Positions 10,419 through 22,232 of a DNA stretch of 64,000 bases are shown one piece after another (position 1 is the first letter of the stretch; every line of letters begins with the position of its first letter). The notes beneath the pieces are model-generated. The model was not told the DNA's origin, searched no databases, and saw only the letters and a list, made by a program, of their open reading frames with translations. The DNA comes from Escarpia spicata (Eukaryota > Annelida > Polychaeta > Sabellida > Siboglinidae): contig CAXEFP010000001.1 of assembly GCA_963995525.1 (NCBI GenBank), forward strand, positions 310,001 through 374,000, written 5' to 3'. Both the position numbers and the translations under genes were made by a program.

Positions 10419-11045
10419 GTAGGATGGAGGAGCCATGTTATGTTGGATTTGGAAAGTGTAGGTTGGAGGAGCCATGCTATGTTGGAGTTGGAGAGTGTAG
10501 GAAGGATAAGCCATGTTATGTTGAAGTTGGAGAGTGTGGGATGGAGGAGTCATGCTGTGTTGGAGTTGGAGAGTGTAGGATGGAGGAACCATGTTATGTT
10601 GGAGTTGGAGAGTGTAGGATGGAGGAGCCATGTTATTTTGGAGTTGGAGAGTGCAGTATGTAGGAGCCATGCTATGTTGGAGTTGGAGAGTGTAGGATGG
10701 AGAAGCCATGTTATGTTGAAGTTGGAGAGTGTGGGATGGAGGAGTCATGCTGTGTTGGAGTTGGAGAGTGTAGGATGTTAGTATAGTAGTAGTATATTAG
10801 TGTAGTAGTATTATTGTAGTATAGTAGTAGTATAGTAGTAGGATAGTAGTAGCATAGTAGTATAGTAGCATAGTAGTATAGTATTATAGTAGTATAGTAA
10901 TATAGTAGTATAATATTATGGTAGCATAGTAGTATAGTAGGATGGAGGAGCCATGTTATGTTGGAATTGGAGTGTGTAGGATGGAGGAGCCATGTTATGT
11001 TGGAGTTGGAGAGTGCAGTATGGAGGAGCAATGCTATGTTGGTGT
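10419..11045 (+). repeat. L(9)-K-T module, u7-stop type
   Basis: L is 10419-10769 with the GTATGT stop in u7. T is 10937-11045 with GGAATTGG in t1. Confidence 0.92.
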
Positions 11046-11467
11046 ATAGTAGTATAGTATTATAGTAGTATAGTAGTGTAGTGGTATAGTAGGATAGTAG
11101 TATAGTAGTATAGTAGTATAGTAGGATAGTAGTATAGTAGGATAGTAGTATAGTAGGATAGTAGTATAGTAGGATAGTAGTATAGTAGGATAGTAGTATA
11201 GTAGGATAGTAGTATAGTAGGATAGTAGTATAGTAGTATAGTAGGATAGTAGTATAGTAGAATAGTAGTATAGTAGGATAGTAGTATAGTAGGATAGTAG
11301 TATAGTAGGATAGTAGTATAGTAGGATAGTAGTATAGTAGGATAGTAGTATAATAGGATAGTAGTATAGTACGATAGTAGTATAGTACGATAGTAGCATA
11401 GTAGTATAGTAGTATAGTAGGATAGTAGTATAGTAGTATAGTAGGATAGTAGTATAGTAGGATAGTA
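11046..11467 (+). repeat. S8 array (~420 bp)
   Basis: TATTATAG/GTGTAGTGG left edge, AGAATAG near 11270, TACGATAG variants near 11370-11390. Confidence 0.88.
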
Positions 11468-11680
11468 GTATAATAGATTAGTAGTAGCATAGTAGTATAG
11501 TAGCATAGTAGTATAGTATTATAGTAGTATAGTAGTATAGTAGTATAATAGTATAGTAGCATAGTAGTATAGTAGGATGGAGGAGCCATGTTATGTTGGA
11601 GTTGGAGTGTGTAGGATGGAGGAGCCATGTTATGTTGGAGTTGGAGAGTGCAGTATGGAGGAGCAATGCTATGTTGGTGT
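11468..11680 (+). repeat. K'-T module without L block
   Basis: AGATTAG linker and T at 11572-11680 with consensus t1. Confidence 0.88.
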
Positions 11681-12000
11681 ATAGTAGTATAGTAGTATAG
11701 TAGTATAGTAGGATAGTAGGATAGTAGTATAGTAGTATAGTAGTATAGTATTATAGTAGGATAGTAGTATAGTAGTATAGTAGGATAGTAGTATAGTAGT
11801 ATAGTAGTATAGTAGGATAGTAGTATAGTAGGATAGTAGTATGGTAGGATAGTAGTATAGTAGGATAGTAGTATAGTAGGATAGTAGTATAGTAGTATAG
11901 TAGTATAGTAGTATAGTAGTATAGTAGTATAGTAGTATAGTAGTATAGTAGGATAGTAGGATAGTAGTATAGTAGTATAGGAGGATAGTAGTATAGTAGT
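11681..12000 (+). repeat. S8 array (320 bp)
   Basis: Includes a TATTATAG unit near 11750, TATGGTAG near 11842 and TAGGAGGATAG before the right edge. Confidence 0.9.
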
Positions 12001-12608
12001 GTAGGATGGAGGAGCCATGTTATGTTGGATTTGGAAAGTGTAGGTTGGAGGAGCCATGCTATGTTGGAGTTGGAGAGTGTAGGAAGGATAAGCCATGTTA
12101 TGTTGAAGTTGGAGAGTGTGGGATGGAGGAGTCATGCTGTGTTGGAGTTGGAGAGTGTAGGATGGAGGAACCATGTTATGTTGGAGTTGGAGAGTGTAGG
12201 ATGGAGGAGCCATGTTATTTTGGAGTTGGAGAGTGCAGTATGGAGGAGCCATGCTATGTTGGAGTTGGAGAGTGTAGGATGGAGAAGCCATGTTATGTTG
12301 AAGTTGGAGAGTGTGGGATGGAGGAGTCATGCTGTGTTGGAGTTGGAGAGTGTAGGATGTTAGTATAGTAGTAGTATATTAGTGTAGTAGTATTATTGTA
12401 GTATAGTAGTAGGATAGTAGTAGCATAGTAGTATAGTAGCATAGTAGTATAGTATTATAGTAATATAGTAGTATAATAGTATGGTAGCATAGTAGTATAG
12501 TAGGATGGAGGAGCCATGTTATGTTGGAGTTGGAGTGTGTAGGATGGAGGAGCCATGTTATGTTGGAGTTGGAGAGTGCAGTATGGAGGAGCAATGCTAT
12601 GTTGGTGT
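12001..12608 (+). repeat. L(9)-K-T module, consensus type
   Basis: L is 12001-12351 with all nine units and no stop in the open + frames. The linker is short; T is 12500-12608. Confidence 0.92.
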
Positions 12609-13328
12609 ATAGTAGTATAGTAGTATAGTAGGATAGTAGTATAGTAGTATAGTGGTATAGTAGGATAGTAGTATAGTAGGATAGTAGTATAGTAGGATAG
12701 TAGTATAGTAGGATAGTAGTATAGTAGGATAGTAGTATAGTAGGATAGTAGTATAGTAGGATAGTAGTATAGTAGGATAGTAGTAGAGTAGGATAGTAGG
12801 ATAGTAGTATAGTAGGATAGTAGTATAGTAGGATAGTAGTATAGTAGTATAGAAGGATAGTAGTATAGTAGGATAGTAGTATAGTAGGATAGTAGTATAG
12901 TAGGATAGTAGTATAGTAGGATAGTAGTATAGTTGGATAGTAGTATAGTAGTATAGTAGGATAGTAGTATAGTAGGATAGTAGTATAGTAGGATAGTAGT
13001 ATAGTAGGATAGTAGTATAGTAGGATAGTAGTATAGTAGGATAGTAGTATAGTAGGATAGTAGTATAGTAGTATAGTAGGATAGTAGTATAGTAGTATAG
13101 TAATATAGTAGGATAGTAGTATAGTAGTATAGTAGTATAGAAGGATAGTAGTATAGTAGGATAGTAGTATAGTAGGATAGTAGTATAGTAGGATAGTAGT
13201 ATAGTAGTATAGTAGTATAGTAGTATAGTAGTATAGTAGTATAGTAGTATAGTAGTATAGTAGTATAGTAGGATAGTAGGATAGTAGTATAGTAGTATAG
13301 TAGGATAGTAGTATAGTAGTATAGTAGT
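12609..13328 (+). repeat. S8 array, long class (720 bp)
   Basis: Related to 8991-9750 by the AGAAGGATAG and TAGTTGGATAG markers. It also has AGTAGAGTAGG near 12784. Confidence 0.9.
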
Positions 13329-13874
13329 GTAGGATGGAGGAGCCATGTTATGTTGGATTTGGAAAGTGTAGGTTGGAGGAGCCATGCTATGTTGGAGTTG
13401 GAGAGTGTAGGAAGGATAAGCCATGTTATGTTGAAGTTGGAGAGTGTGGGATGGAGGAGTCATGATGTGTTGGAGTTGGAGAGTGTAGTATGGAGGAACC
13501 ATGTTATGTTGGAGTTGGAGAGTGTAGGATGGAGGAGCCATGTTATTTTGGAGTTGGAGAGTGCAGTATGGAGGAGCCATGCTATGTTGGAGTTGGAGAG
13601 TGTAGGATGGAGAAGCCATGTTATGTTGAAGTTGGAGAGTGTGGGATGGAGGAGTCATGCTGTGTTGGAGTTGGAGAGTGTAGGATGGAGGAACCATGTT
13701 ATGTTGGAGTTGGAGAGTGTAGGATGGAGGAGCCATGTTATTTTGGAGTTGGAGAGTGCAGTATGGAGGAGCCATGCTATGTTGGAGTTGGAGAGTGTAG
13801 GATGGAGAAGCCATGTTATGTTGAAGTAGGAGAGTGTGGGATGGAGGAGTCATGCTGTGTTGGAGTTGGAGAGT
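13329..13874 (+). repeat. L block expanded to 14 units
   Basis: Units run u1-u9 followed by a second u5-u9, 546 bp exactly. The first u5 starts GTAGTATGG and the second GTAGGATGG, so the copies are distinguishable. u4 has CATGATGTG and the last u8 has GAAGTAGGAG. No T block follows. Confidence 0.92.
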
Positions 13875-14038
13875 GTAGGATGTTAGTATAGTAGTAGTAT
13901 ATTAGTGTAGTAGTATTATTGTAGTATAGTAGTAGTATAGTAGTAGGATAGTAGTAGCATAGTAGTATAGTAGTATAGTAGGATAGTAGTATAGTAGGAT
14001 AGTAGTATACTAGGATAGTAGGATAGTAGTATAGTAGT
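13875..14038 (+). repeat. Truncated linker and S8 without T block
   Basis: The linker begins normally, then passes directly into a few S8 units with a TATACTAGG variant. The T block is missing. The same arrangement lies at 23296-23448, where the linker is 11 bp shorter. Confidence 0.85.
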
Positions 14039-14665
14039 GTAGGATGGAGGAGCCATGTTATGTTGGATTTGGAAAGTGTAGGTTGGAGGAGCCATGCTAT
14101 GTTGGAGTTGGAGAGTGTAGGAAGGATAAGCCATGTTATGTTGAAGATGGAGAGTGTGGGATGGAGGAGTCATGCTGTGTTGGAGTTGGAGAGTGTAGGA
14201 TGGAGGAACCATGTTATGTTGGAGTTGGAGAGTGTAGGATGGAGGAGCCATGTTATTTTGGAGTTGGAGAGTGCAGTATGGAGGAGCCATGCTATGTTGG
14301 AGTTGGAGAGTGTAGGATGGAGAAGCCATGTTATGTTGAAGTTGGAGAGTGTGGGATGGAGGAGTCATGCTGTGTTGGAGTTGGAGAGTGTAGGATGTTA
14401 GTATAGTAGTAGTATATTAGTGTAGTAGTTTTATTGTAGTATAGTAGTAGTATAGTAGTAGGATAGTAGTAGCATAGTAGTATAGTAGCATAGTAGTATA
14501 GTATTATAGTAGTATAGTAATATAGTAGTATAATATTATGGTAGCATAGTAGTATAGTAGGATGGAGGAGCCATGTTATGTTGGAATTGGAGTGTGTAGG
14601 ATGGAGGAGCCATGTTATGTTGGAGTTGGAGAGTGCAGTATGGAGGAGCAATGCTATGTTGGTGT
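14039..14665 (+). repeat. L(9)-K-T module, GAAGATGG type
   Basis: L is 14039-14389 with GAAGATGG in u3, shared only with 23449-23799. The linker has TTTTATTG. T is 14557-14665 with GGAATTGG in t1. Confidence 0.92.
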
Positions 14666-15110
14666 ATAGTAGTATAGTATTATAGTAGTATAGTAGTATA
14701 GTGGTATAGTAGGATAGTAGTATAGTAGTATAGTAGTATAGTAGGATAGTAGTATAGTAGGATAGTAGTATAGTAGGATAGTAGTATAGTAGGATAGTAG
14801 TATAGTAGGATAGTAGTATAGTAGGATAGTAGTATAGTAGGATAGTAGTATAGTAGTATAGTAGAATAGTAGTATAGTAGGATAGTAGTATAGTAGGATA
14901 GTAGTATAGTAGGATAGTAGTATAGTAGGATAGTAGTATAGTAGGATAGTAGTATAGTAGGATAGTAGTATAGTAAGATAGTAGTATAATAGGATAGTAG
15001 TATAGTACGATAGTAGTATAGTAGGATAGTAATATAGTAGTATAGTAGGATAGTAGGATAGTAGTATAGTAGTATAGTAGGATAGTAGTATAGTAGGATA
15101 GTAGTATAGT
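14666..15110 (+). repeat. S8 array (~445 bp)
   Basis: TATTATAG left edge, AGAATAG near 14863, TAAGATAG near 14975, TACGATAG near 15007. Confidence 0.88.
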
Positions 15111-15340
15111 AGATTAGTAGTAGCATAGTAGTATAGTAGCATAGTAGCATAGTAGTATAGTAGCATAGTAGTATAGTATTATAGTAGTATAGTAGTATAG
15201 TAGTATAATAGTATAGTAGCATAGTAGTATAGTAGGATGGAGGAGCCATGTTATGTTGGAGTTGGAGTGTGTAGGATGGAGGAGCCATGTTATGTTGGAG
15301 TTGGAGAGTGCAGTATGGAGGAGCAATGCTATGTTGGTGT
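15111..15340 (+). repeat. K'-T module without L block
   Basis: The linker has one extra GTAGCATAG repeat relative to other K' copies. T is 15232-15340. Confidence 0.88.
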
Positions 15341-15647
15341 ATAGTAGTATAGTAGTATAGTAGTATAGTAGTATAGTAGGATAGTAGGGTAGTAGTATAG
15401 TAGTATAGTAGGATAGTAGTATAGTAGGATAGTAGTATAGTAGTATAGTAGGATAGTAGTATAGTAGGATAGTAGTATAGTAGGATAGTAGTATAGTAGG
15501 ATAGTAGTATAGTAGGATAGTAGTATAGTAGGATAGTAGTATAGTAGGATAGTAGTATAGTAGGATAGTAGTAGTATAGTAGTATAGTAGTATAGTAGGA
15601 TAGTAGGATAGTAGTATAGTAGTATAGTAGGATAGTAGTATAGTAGT
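15341..15647 (+). repeat. S8 array (307 bp)
   Basis: Contains TAGGGTAG near 15385 and a GTAGTAGTATAG triplet insertion near 15570 that shifts the 8-bp register. Confidence 0.88.
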
Positions 15648-16266
15648 GTAGGATGGAGGAGCCATGTTATGTTGGATTTGGAAAGTGTAGGTTGGAGGAG
15701 CCATGCTATGTTGGATTTGGAGAGTGTAGGAAGGATAAGCCATGTTATGTTGAAGTTGGAGAGTGTGGGATGGAGGAGTCATGCTGTGTTGGAGTTGGAG
15801 AGTGTAGGATGGAGGAACCATGTTATGTTGGAGTTGGAGAGTGTAGGATGGAGGAGCCATGTTATTTTGGAGTTGGAGAGTGCAGTATGGAGGAGCCATG
15901 CTATGTTGGAGTTGGAGAGTGTAGGATGGAGAAGCCATGTTATGTTGAAGTTGGAGAGTGTGGGATGGAGGAGTCATGCTGTGTTGGAGTTGGAGAGTGT
16001 AGGATGTTAGTATAGTAGTAGTATATTAGTGTAGTAGTATTATTGTAGTATAGTAGTAGTATAGTAGTAGGATAGTAGTAGCATAGTAGTATAGTAGCAT
16101 AGTAGTATAGTATTATAGTAATATAATAGTATAATAGTATGGTAGCATAGTAGTATAGTAGGATGGAGGAGCCATGTTATGTTGGAGTTGGAGTGTGTAG
16201 GAAGGAGGAGCCATGTTATGTTGGAGTTGGAGAGTGCAGTATGGAGGAGCAATGCTATGTTGGTGT
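15648..16266 (+). repeat. L(9)-K-T module
   Basis: L is 15648-15998; u2 has GGATTTGG, as at 48230. T is 16158-16266 with GGAAGGAGG at the start of t2, also seen at 32640 and in the inverted T at 27865. Confidence 0.92.
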
Positions 16267-16914
16267 ATAGTAGTATAGTGGTATAGTAGGATAGTAATAT
16301 AGTAGTATAGTGGTATAGTAGGATAGTAGTATAGTAGGATAGTAGTATAGTAGGATAGTAGTATAGTAGGATAGTAGTATAGTAGGATAGTAGTATAGTA
16401 GGATAGTAGTATAGTAGGATAGTAGTATAGTAGGATAGTAGTATAGTAGGATAGTAGTATAGTAGTATAGTAGGATAGTAGTATAGTAGGATAGTAGTAT
16501 AGTAGGATAGTAGTATAGTAGGATAGTAGTATAGTAGGATAGTAGTATAGTAGGATAGTAGTATAGTAGTATAGTAAGATAGTAGTATAGTAGGATAGTA
16601 GTATAGTAGGATAGTAGTATAGTAGGATAGTAGTATAGTAGGATAGTAGTATAGTAGGATAGTAGTATAGTAGGATAGTAGTATAGTAGTATAGTAGGAT
16701 AGTAGTATAGTAGGATAGTAGTATAGTAGGATAGTAGTATAGTAGTATAGTAGGATAGTAGTATAGTAGGATAGTAGTATAGTAGGATAGTAGTATAGTA
16801 GGATAGTAGTATAGTAGGATAGTAGTATAGTAGTATAGTAGTATAGTAGTATAGTAGTATAGTAGGATAGTAGGATAGTAGTATAGTAGTATAGTAGGAT
16901 AGTAGTATAGTAGT
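16267..16914 (+). repeat. S8 array, long class (648 bp)
   Basis: Left edge with two GTGGTATAG variants, then long 16-bp alternation with TAAGATAG near 16570. Confidence 0.9.
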
Positions 16915-17335
16915 GTAGGATGGAGGAGCCATGTTATGTTGGATTTGGAAAGTGTAGGTTGGAGGAGCCATGCTATGTTGGAGTTGGAGAGTGTAGGAAG
17001 GATAAGCCATGTTATGTTGAAGTTGGAGAGTGTGGGATGGAGGAGTCATGCTGTGTTGGAGTTGGAGAGTGTAGTATGGAGGAACCATGTTATGTTGGAG
17101 TTGGAGAGTGTAGGATGGAGGAGCCATGCTATGTTGGAGTTGGAGAGTGTAGGATGGAGAAGCCATGTTATGTTGAAGTTGGAGAGTGTGGGATGGAGGA
17201 GTCATGCTGCGTTGGAGTTGGAGAGTGTAGGATGGAGGAACCATGTTATGTTGGAGTTGGAGAGTGTAGGATGGAGGAGCCATGTTATTTTGGAGTTGGA
17301 GAGTGCAGTATGGAGGAGCAATGCTATGTTGGTGT
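16915..17335 (+). repeat. L/T hybrid block, 10 units plus t3
   Basis: Units are u1-u5, a u6/u7 recombinant (GTAGGATGG start with CATGCTATG), u8, u9 (with CTGCG), u5, u6 and then t3 directly. There is no linker between the L-type and T-type units, which points to exchange between 39-bp units across L and T. Confidence 0.9.
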
Positions 17336-17447
17336 ATAGTAGTATAGTAGTATAGTAGTATAGTAGTACAGTAGTATAGTAGTATAGTAGGATAGTAGTA
17401 TAGTAGGATAGTAGTATAGTAGGATAGTAGGATAGTAGTATAGTAGT
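17336..17447 (+). repeat. S8 array, short class (112 bp)
   Basis: One 8-bp unit shorter than the other members of this class. Confidence 0.9.
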
Positions 17448-18074
17448 GTAGGATGGAGGAGCCATGTTATGTTGGATTTGGAAAGTGTAGGTTGGAGGAG
17501 CCATGCTATGTTGGAGTTGGAGAGTGTAGGAAGGATAAGCCATGTTATGTTGAAGTTGGAGAGTGTGGGATGGAGGAGTCATGCTGTGTTGGAGTTGGAG
17601 AGTGTAGGATGGAGGAACCATGTTATGTTGGAGTTGGAGAGTGTAGGATGGAGGAGCCATGTTATTTTGGAGTTGGAGAGTGCAGTATGTAGGAGCCATG
17701 CTATGTTGGAGTTGGAGAGTGTAGGATGGAGAAGCCATGTTATGTTGAAGTTGGAGAGTGTGGGATGGAGGAGTCATGCTGTGTTGGAGTTGGAGAGTGT
17801 AGGATGTTAGTATAGTAGTAGTATATTAGTGTAGTAGTATTATTGTAGTATAGTAGTAGTATAGTAGTAGGATAGTAGTAGCATAGTAGTATAGTAGCAT
17901 AGTAGTATAGTATTATAGTAGTATAGTAATATAGTAGTATAATATTATGGTAGCATAGTAGTATAGTAGGATGGAGGAGCCATGTTATGTTGGAATTGGA
18001 GTGTGTAGGATGGAGGAGCCATGTTATGTTGGAGTTGGAGAGTGCAGTATGGAGGAGCAATGCTATGTTGGTGT
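17448..18074 (+). repeat. L(9)-K-T module, u7-stop type
   Basis: L is 17448-17798 and T is 17966-18074 (GGAATTGG). Confidence 0.92.
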
Positions 18075-18528
18075 ATAGTAGTATAGTATTATAGTAGTAT
18101 AGTAGTATAGTGGTATAGTAGGATAGTAGTATAGTAGTATAGTAGTATAGTAGGATAGTAGTATAGTAGGATAGTAGTATAGTAGGATAGTAGTATAGTA
18201 GGATAGTAGTATAGTAGGATAGTAGTATAGTAGGATAGTAGTATAGTAGGATAGTAGTATAGTTGTATAGTAGGATAGTAGTATAGTAGAATAGTAGTAT
18301 AGTAGGATAGTAGTATAGTAGGATAGTAGTATAGTAGGATAGTAGTATAGTAGGATAGTAGTATAGTAGGATAGTAGTATAGTAGGATAGTAGTATAATA
18401 GGATAGTAGTATAGTACGATAGTAGTATAGTACGATAGTAGCATAGTAGTATAGTAGTATAGTAGGATAGTAGGATAGTAGTATAGTAGTATAGTAGAAT
18501 AGTAGTATAGTAGGATAGTAGTATAATA
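18075..18528 (+). repeat. S8 array (~454 bp)
   Basis: TATTATAG edge, a TAGTTGTATAG variant near 18265, AGAATAG near 18290 and again near 18496, and TACGATAG near 18414-18432. Confidence 0.88.
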
Positions 18529-18733
18529 GATTAGTAGTAGCATAGTAGTATAGTAGCATAGTAGTATAGTATTATAGTAGTATAGTAGTATAGTAGTATA
18601 ATAGTATAGTAGCATAGTAGTATAGTAGGATGGAGGAGCCATGTTATGTTGGAGTTGGAGTGTGTAGGATGGAGGAGCCATGTTATGTTGGAGTTGGAGA
18701 GTGCAGTATGGAGGAGCAATGCTATGTTGGTGT
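18529..18733 (+). repeat. K'-T module without L block
   Basis: AGATTAG linker; T is 18625-18733. Confidence 0.88.
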
Positions 18734-19045
18734 ATAGTAGTATAGTAGTATAGTAGTATAGTAGGATAGTAGGATAGTAGTATAGTAGTATAGTAGTATA
18801 GTAGGATAGTAGTATAGTAGGATAGTAGTATAGTAGGATAGTAGGATAGTAGTATAGTAGTATAGTAGTATAGTAGGATAGTAGTATAGTAGGATAGTAG
18901 TATAGTAGGATAGTAGTATAGTAGGATAGTAGTATAGTAGGATAGTAGTATAGTAGGATAGTAGTATAGTAGTATAGTAGTATAGTAGTATAGTAGGATA
19001 GTAGGATAGTAGTATAGTAGTATAGGAGGATAGTAGTATAGTAGT
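18734..19045 (+). repeat. S8 array (312 bp)
   Basis: Regular units with doubled GGATAG near 18770 and 18845; ends with the TAGGAGGATAG edge. Confidence 0.9.
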
Positions 19046-19664
19046 GTAGGATGGAGGAGCCATGTTATGTTGGATTTGGAAAGTGTAGGTTGGAGGAGCC
19101 ATGCTATGTTGGAGTTGGAGAGTGTAGGAAGGATAAGCCATGTTATGTTGAAGTTGGAGAGTGTGGGATGGAGGAGTCATGCTGTGTTGGAGTTGGAGAG
19201 TGTAGGATGGAGGAACCATGTTATGTTGGAGTTGGAGAGTGTAGGATGGAGGAGCCATGTTATTTTGGAGTTGGAGAGTGCAGTATGGAGGAGCCATGCT
19301 ATGTTGGAGTTGGAGAGTGTAGGATGGAGAAGCCATGTTATGTTGAAGTTGGAGAGTGTGGGATGGAGGAGTCATGCTGTGTTGGAGTTGGAGAGTGAAG
19401 GATGTTAGTATAGTAGTATTATATTAGTGTAGTAGTATTATTGTAGTATAGTAGTAGTATAGTAGTAGGATAGTAGTAGCATAGTAGTATAGTAGCATAG
19501 TAGTATAGTATTATAGTAATATAGTAGTATAATAGTATGGTAGCATAGTAGTATAGTAGGATGGAGGAGCCATGTTATGTTGGAGTTGGAGTGTGTAGGA
19601 TGGAGGAGCCATGTTATGTTGGAGTTGGAGAGTGCAGTATGGAGGAGCAATGCTATGTTGGTGT
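19046..19664 (+). repeat. L(9)-K-T module, GAAGGATG type
   Basis: L is 19046-19396 with the GTGAAGGATG exit. T is 19556-19664. Confidence 0.92.
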
Positions 19665-19992
19665 ATAGTAGTATAGTGGTATAGTAGGATAGTAGTATAG
19701 TAGTATAGTGGTATAGTAGGATAGTAGTATAGTAGGATAGTAGTATAGTAGGATAGTAGTATAGTAGGATAGTAGTATAGTAGGATAGTAGTATAGTAGG
19801 ATAGTAGTATAGTAGGATAGTAGTATAGTAGGATAGTAGTATAGTAGGATAGTAGGATAGTAGTATAGTAGGATAGTAGTATAGTAGGATAGTAGTATAG
19901 TAGTATAGAAGGATAGTAGTATAGTAGGATAGTAGTATAGTAGGATAGTAGTATAGTAGGATAGTAGTATAGTAGGATAGTAGTATAGTAGT
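19665..19992 (+). repeat. S8 array (328 bp)
   Basis: Two GTGGTATAG variants at the left edge, AGAAGGATAG near 19908; the usual doubled-GGATAG right edge is absent. Confidence 0.9.
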
Positions 19993-20619
19993 GTAGGATG
20001 GAGGAGCCATGTTATGTTGGATTTGGAAAGTGTAGGTTGGAGGAGCCATGCTATGTTGGAGTTGGAGAGTGTAGGAAGGATAAGCCATGTTATGTTGAAG
20101 TTGGAGAGTGTGGGATGGAGGAGTCATGCTGTGTTGGAGTTGGAGAGTGTAGGATGGAGGAACCATGTTATGTTGGAGTTGGAGAGTGTAGGATGGAGGA
20201 GCCATGTTATTTTGGAGTTGGAGAGTGCAGTATGTAGGAGCCATGCTATGTTGGAGTTGGAGAGTGTAGGATGGAGAAGCCATGTTATGTTGAAGTTGGA
20301 GAGTGTGGGATGGAGGAGTCATACTGTGTTGGAGTTGGAGAGTGTAGGATGTTAGTATAGTAGTAGTATATTAGTGTAGTAGTATTATTGTAGTATAGTA
20401 GTAGTATAGTAGTAGGATAGTAGTAGCATAGTAGTATAGTAGCATAGTAGTATAGTATTATAGTAGTATAGTAATATAGTAGTATAATATTATGGTAGCA
20501 TAGTAGTATAGTAGGATGGAGGAGCCATGTTATGTTGGAATTGGAGTGTGTAGGATGGAGGAGCCATGTTATGTTGGAGTTGGAGAGTGCAGTATGGAGG
20601 AGCAATGCTATGTTGGTGT
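19993..20619 (+). repeat. L(9)-K-T module, u7-stop type
   Basis: L is 19993-20343; the last unit has TCATACTGTG. T is 20511-20619 with GGAATTGG. Confidence 0.92.
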
Positions 20620-21103
20620 ATAGTAGTATAGTATTATAGTAGTATAGTAGTATAGTGGTATAGTAGGATAGTAGTATAGTAGTATAGTAGTATAGTAGGA
20701 TAGTAGTATAGTAGGATAGTAGTATAGTAGGATAGTAGTATAGTAGGATAGTAGTATAGTAGGATAGTAGTATAGTAGGATAGTAGTATAGTAGGATAGT
20801 AGTATAGTAGGATAGTAGTATAGTAGGATAGTAGTATAGTAGGATAGTAGTATAGTTGTATAGTAGGATAGTAGTATAGTAGAATAGTAGTATAGTAGGA
20901 TAGTAGTATAGTAGGATAGTAGTATAGTAGGGTAGTAGTATAGTAGGATAGTAGTATAGTAGGATAGTAGTATAATAGGATAGTAGTATAGTACGATAGT
21001 AGTATAGTACGATAGTAGCATAGTAGTATAGTAGTATAGTAGGATAGTAGGATAGTAGTATAGTAGTATAGTAGGATAGTAGTATAGTAGGATAGTAGTA
21101 TAA
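20620..21103 (+). repeat. S8 array (~484 bp)
   Basis: TATTATAG edge, TAGTTGTATAG near 20855, AGAATAG near 20880, TAGGGTAG near 20930, TACGATAG near 20992-21010. Confidence 0.88.
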
Positions 21104-21310
21104 TAGATTAGTAGTAGCATAGTAGTATAGTAGCATAGTAGTATAGTATTATAGTAGTATAGTAGTATAGTAGTATAATAGTATAGTAGCATAGTAGTAT
21201 AGTAGGATGGAGGAGCCATGTTATGTTGGAGTTGGAGTGTGTAGGATGGAGGAGCCATGTTATGTTGGAGTTGGAGAGTGCAGTATGGAGGAGCAATGCT
21301 ATGTTGGTGT
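21104..21310 (+). repeat. K'-T module without L block
   Basis: AGATTAG linker; T is 21202-21310. Confidence 0.88.
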
Positions 21311-21614
21311 ATAGTAGTATAGTAGTATAGTAGTATAGTAGGATAGTAGGATAGTAGTATAGTAGTATAGTAGTATAGTAGGATAGTAGTATAGTAGGAT
21401 AGTAGTATAGTAGGATAGTAGGATAGTAGTATAGTAGTATAGTAGTATAGTAGGATAGTAGTATAGTAGGATAGTAGTATAGTAGGATAGTAGTATAGTA
21501 GGATAGTAGTATATTAGGATAGTAGTATAGTAGGATAGTAGTATAGTAGTATAGTAGTATAGTAGGATAGTAGGATAGTAGTATAGTAGTATAGGAGGAT
21601 AGTAGTATAGTAGT
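21311..21614 (+). repeat. S8 array (304 bp)
   Basis: Has TATATTAGG near 21512 and the TAGGAGGATAG right edge. Confidence 0.9.
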
Positions 21615-22232
21615 GTAGGATGGAGGAGCCATGTTATGTTGGATTTGGAAAGTGTAGGTTGGAGGAGCCATGCTATGTTGGAGTTGGAGAGTGTAGGAAG
21701 GATAAGCCATGTTATGTTGAAGTTGGAGAGTGTGGGATGGAGGAGTCATGCTGTGTTGGAGTTGGAGAGTGTAGGATGGAGGAACCATGTTATGTTGGAG
21801 TTGGAGAGTGTAGGATGGAGGAGCCATGTTATTTTGAGTTGGAGAGTGCAGTATGGAGGAGCCATGCTATGTTGGAGTTGGAGAGTGTAGGATGGAGAAG
21901 CCATGTTATGTTGAAGTTGGAGAGTGTGGGATGGAGGAGTCATGCTGTGTTGGAGTTGGAGAGTGAAGGATGTTAGTATAGTAGTAGTATATTAGTGTAG
22001 TAGTATTATTGTAGTATAGTAGTAGTATAGTAGTAGGATAGTAGTAGCATAGTAGTATAGTAGCATAGTAGTATAGTATTATAGTAATATAGTAGTATAA
22101 TAGTATGGTAGCATAGTAGTATAGTAGGATGGAGGAGCCATGTTATGTTGGAGTTGGAGTGTGTAGGATGGAGGAGCCATGTTATGTTGGAGTTGGAGAG
22201 TGCAGTATGGAGGAGCAATGCTATGTTGGTGT
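21615..22232 (+). repeat. L(9)-K-T module with 1-bp deletion
   Basis: L is 21615-21964, 350 bp rather than 351: one G is lost in u6 (TATTTTGAGTTGG). This shifts every otherwise open frame, and no compensating change follows. The exit is GTGAAGGATG. T is 22124-22232. Confidence 0.92.

Noticed and set aside
12006..12368. Cysteine-rich 13-residue repeat protein on the + strand (Met-Glu-Glu-Pro-Cys pattern)
   Set aside because: 39 bp is 13 codons, so any such minisatellite gives a 13-residue repeat. A second + frame and two - frames are equally open, and flanking S8 has TAG in all three + frames every few bases.
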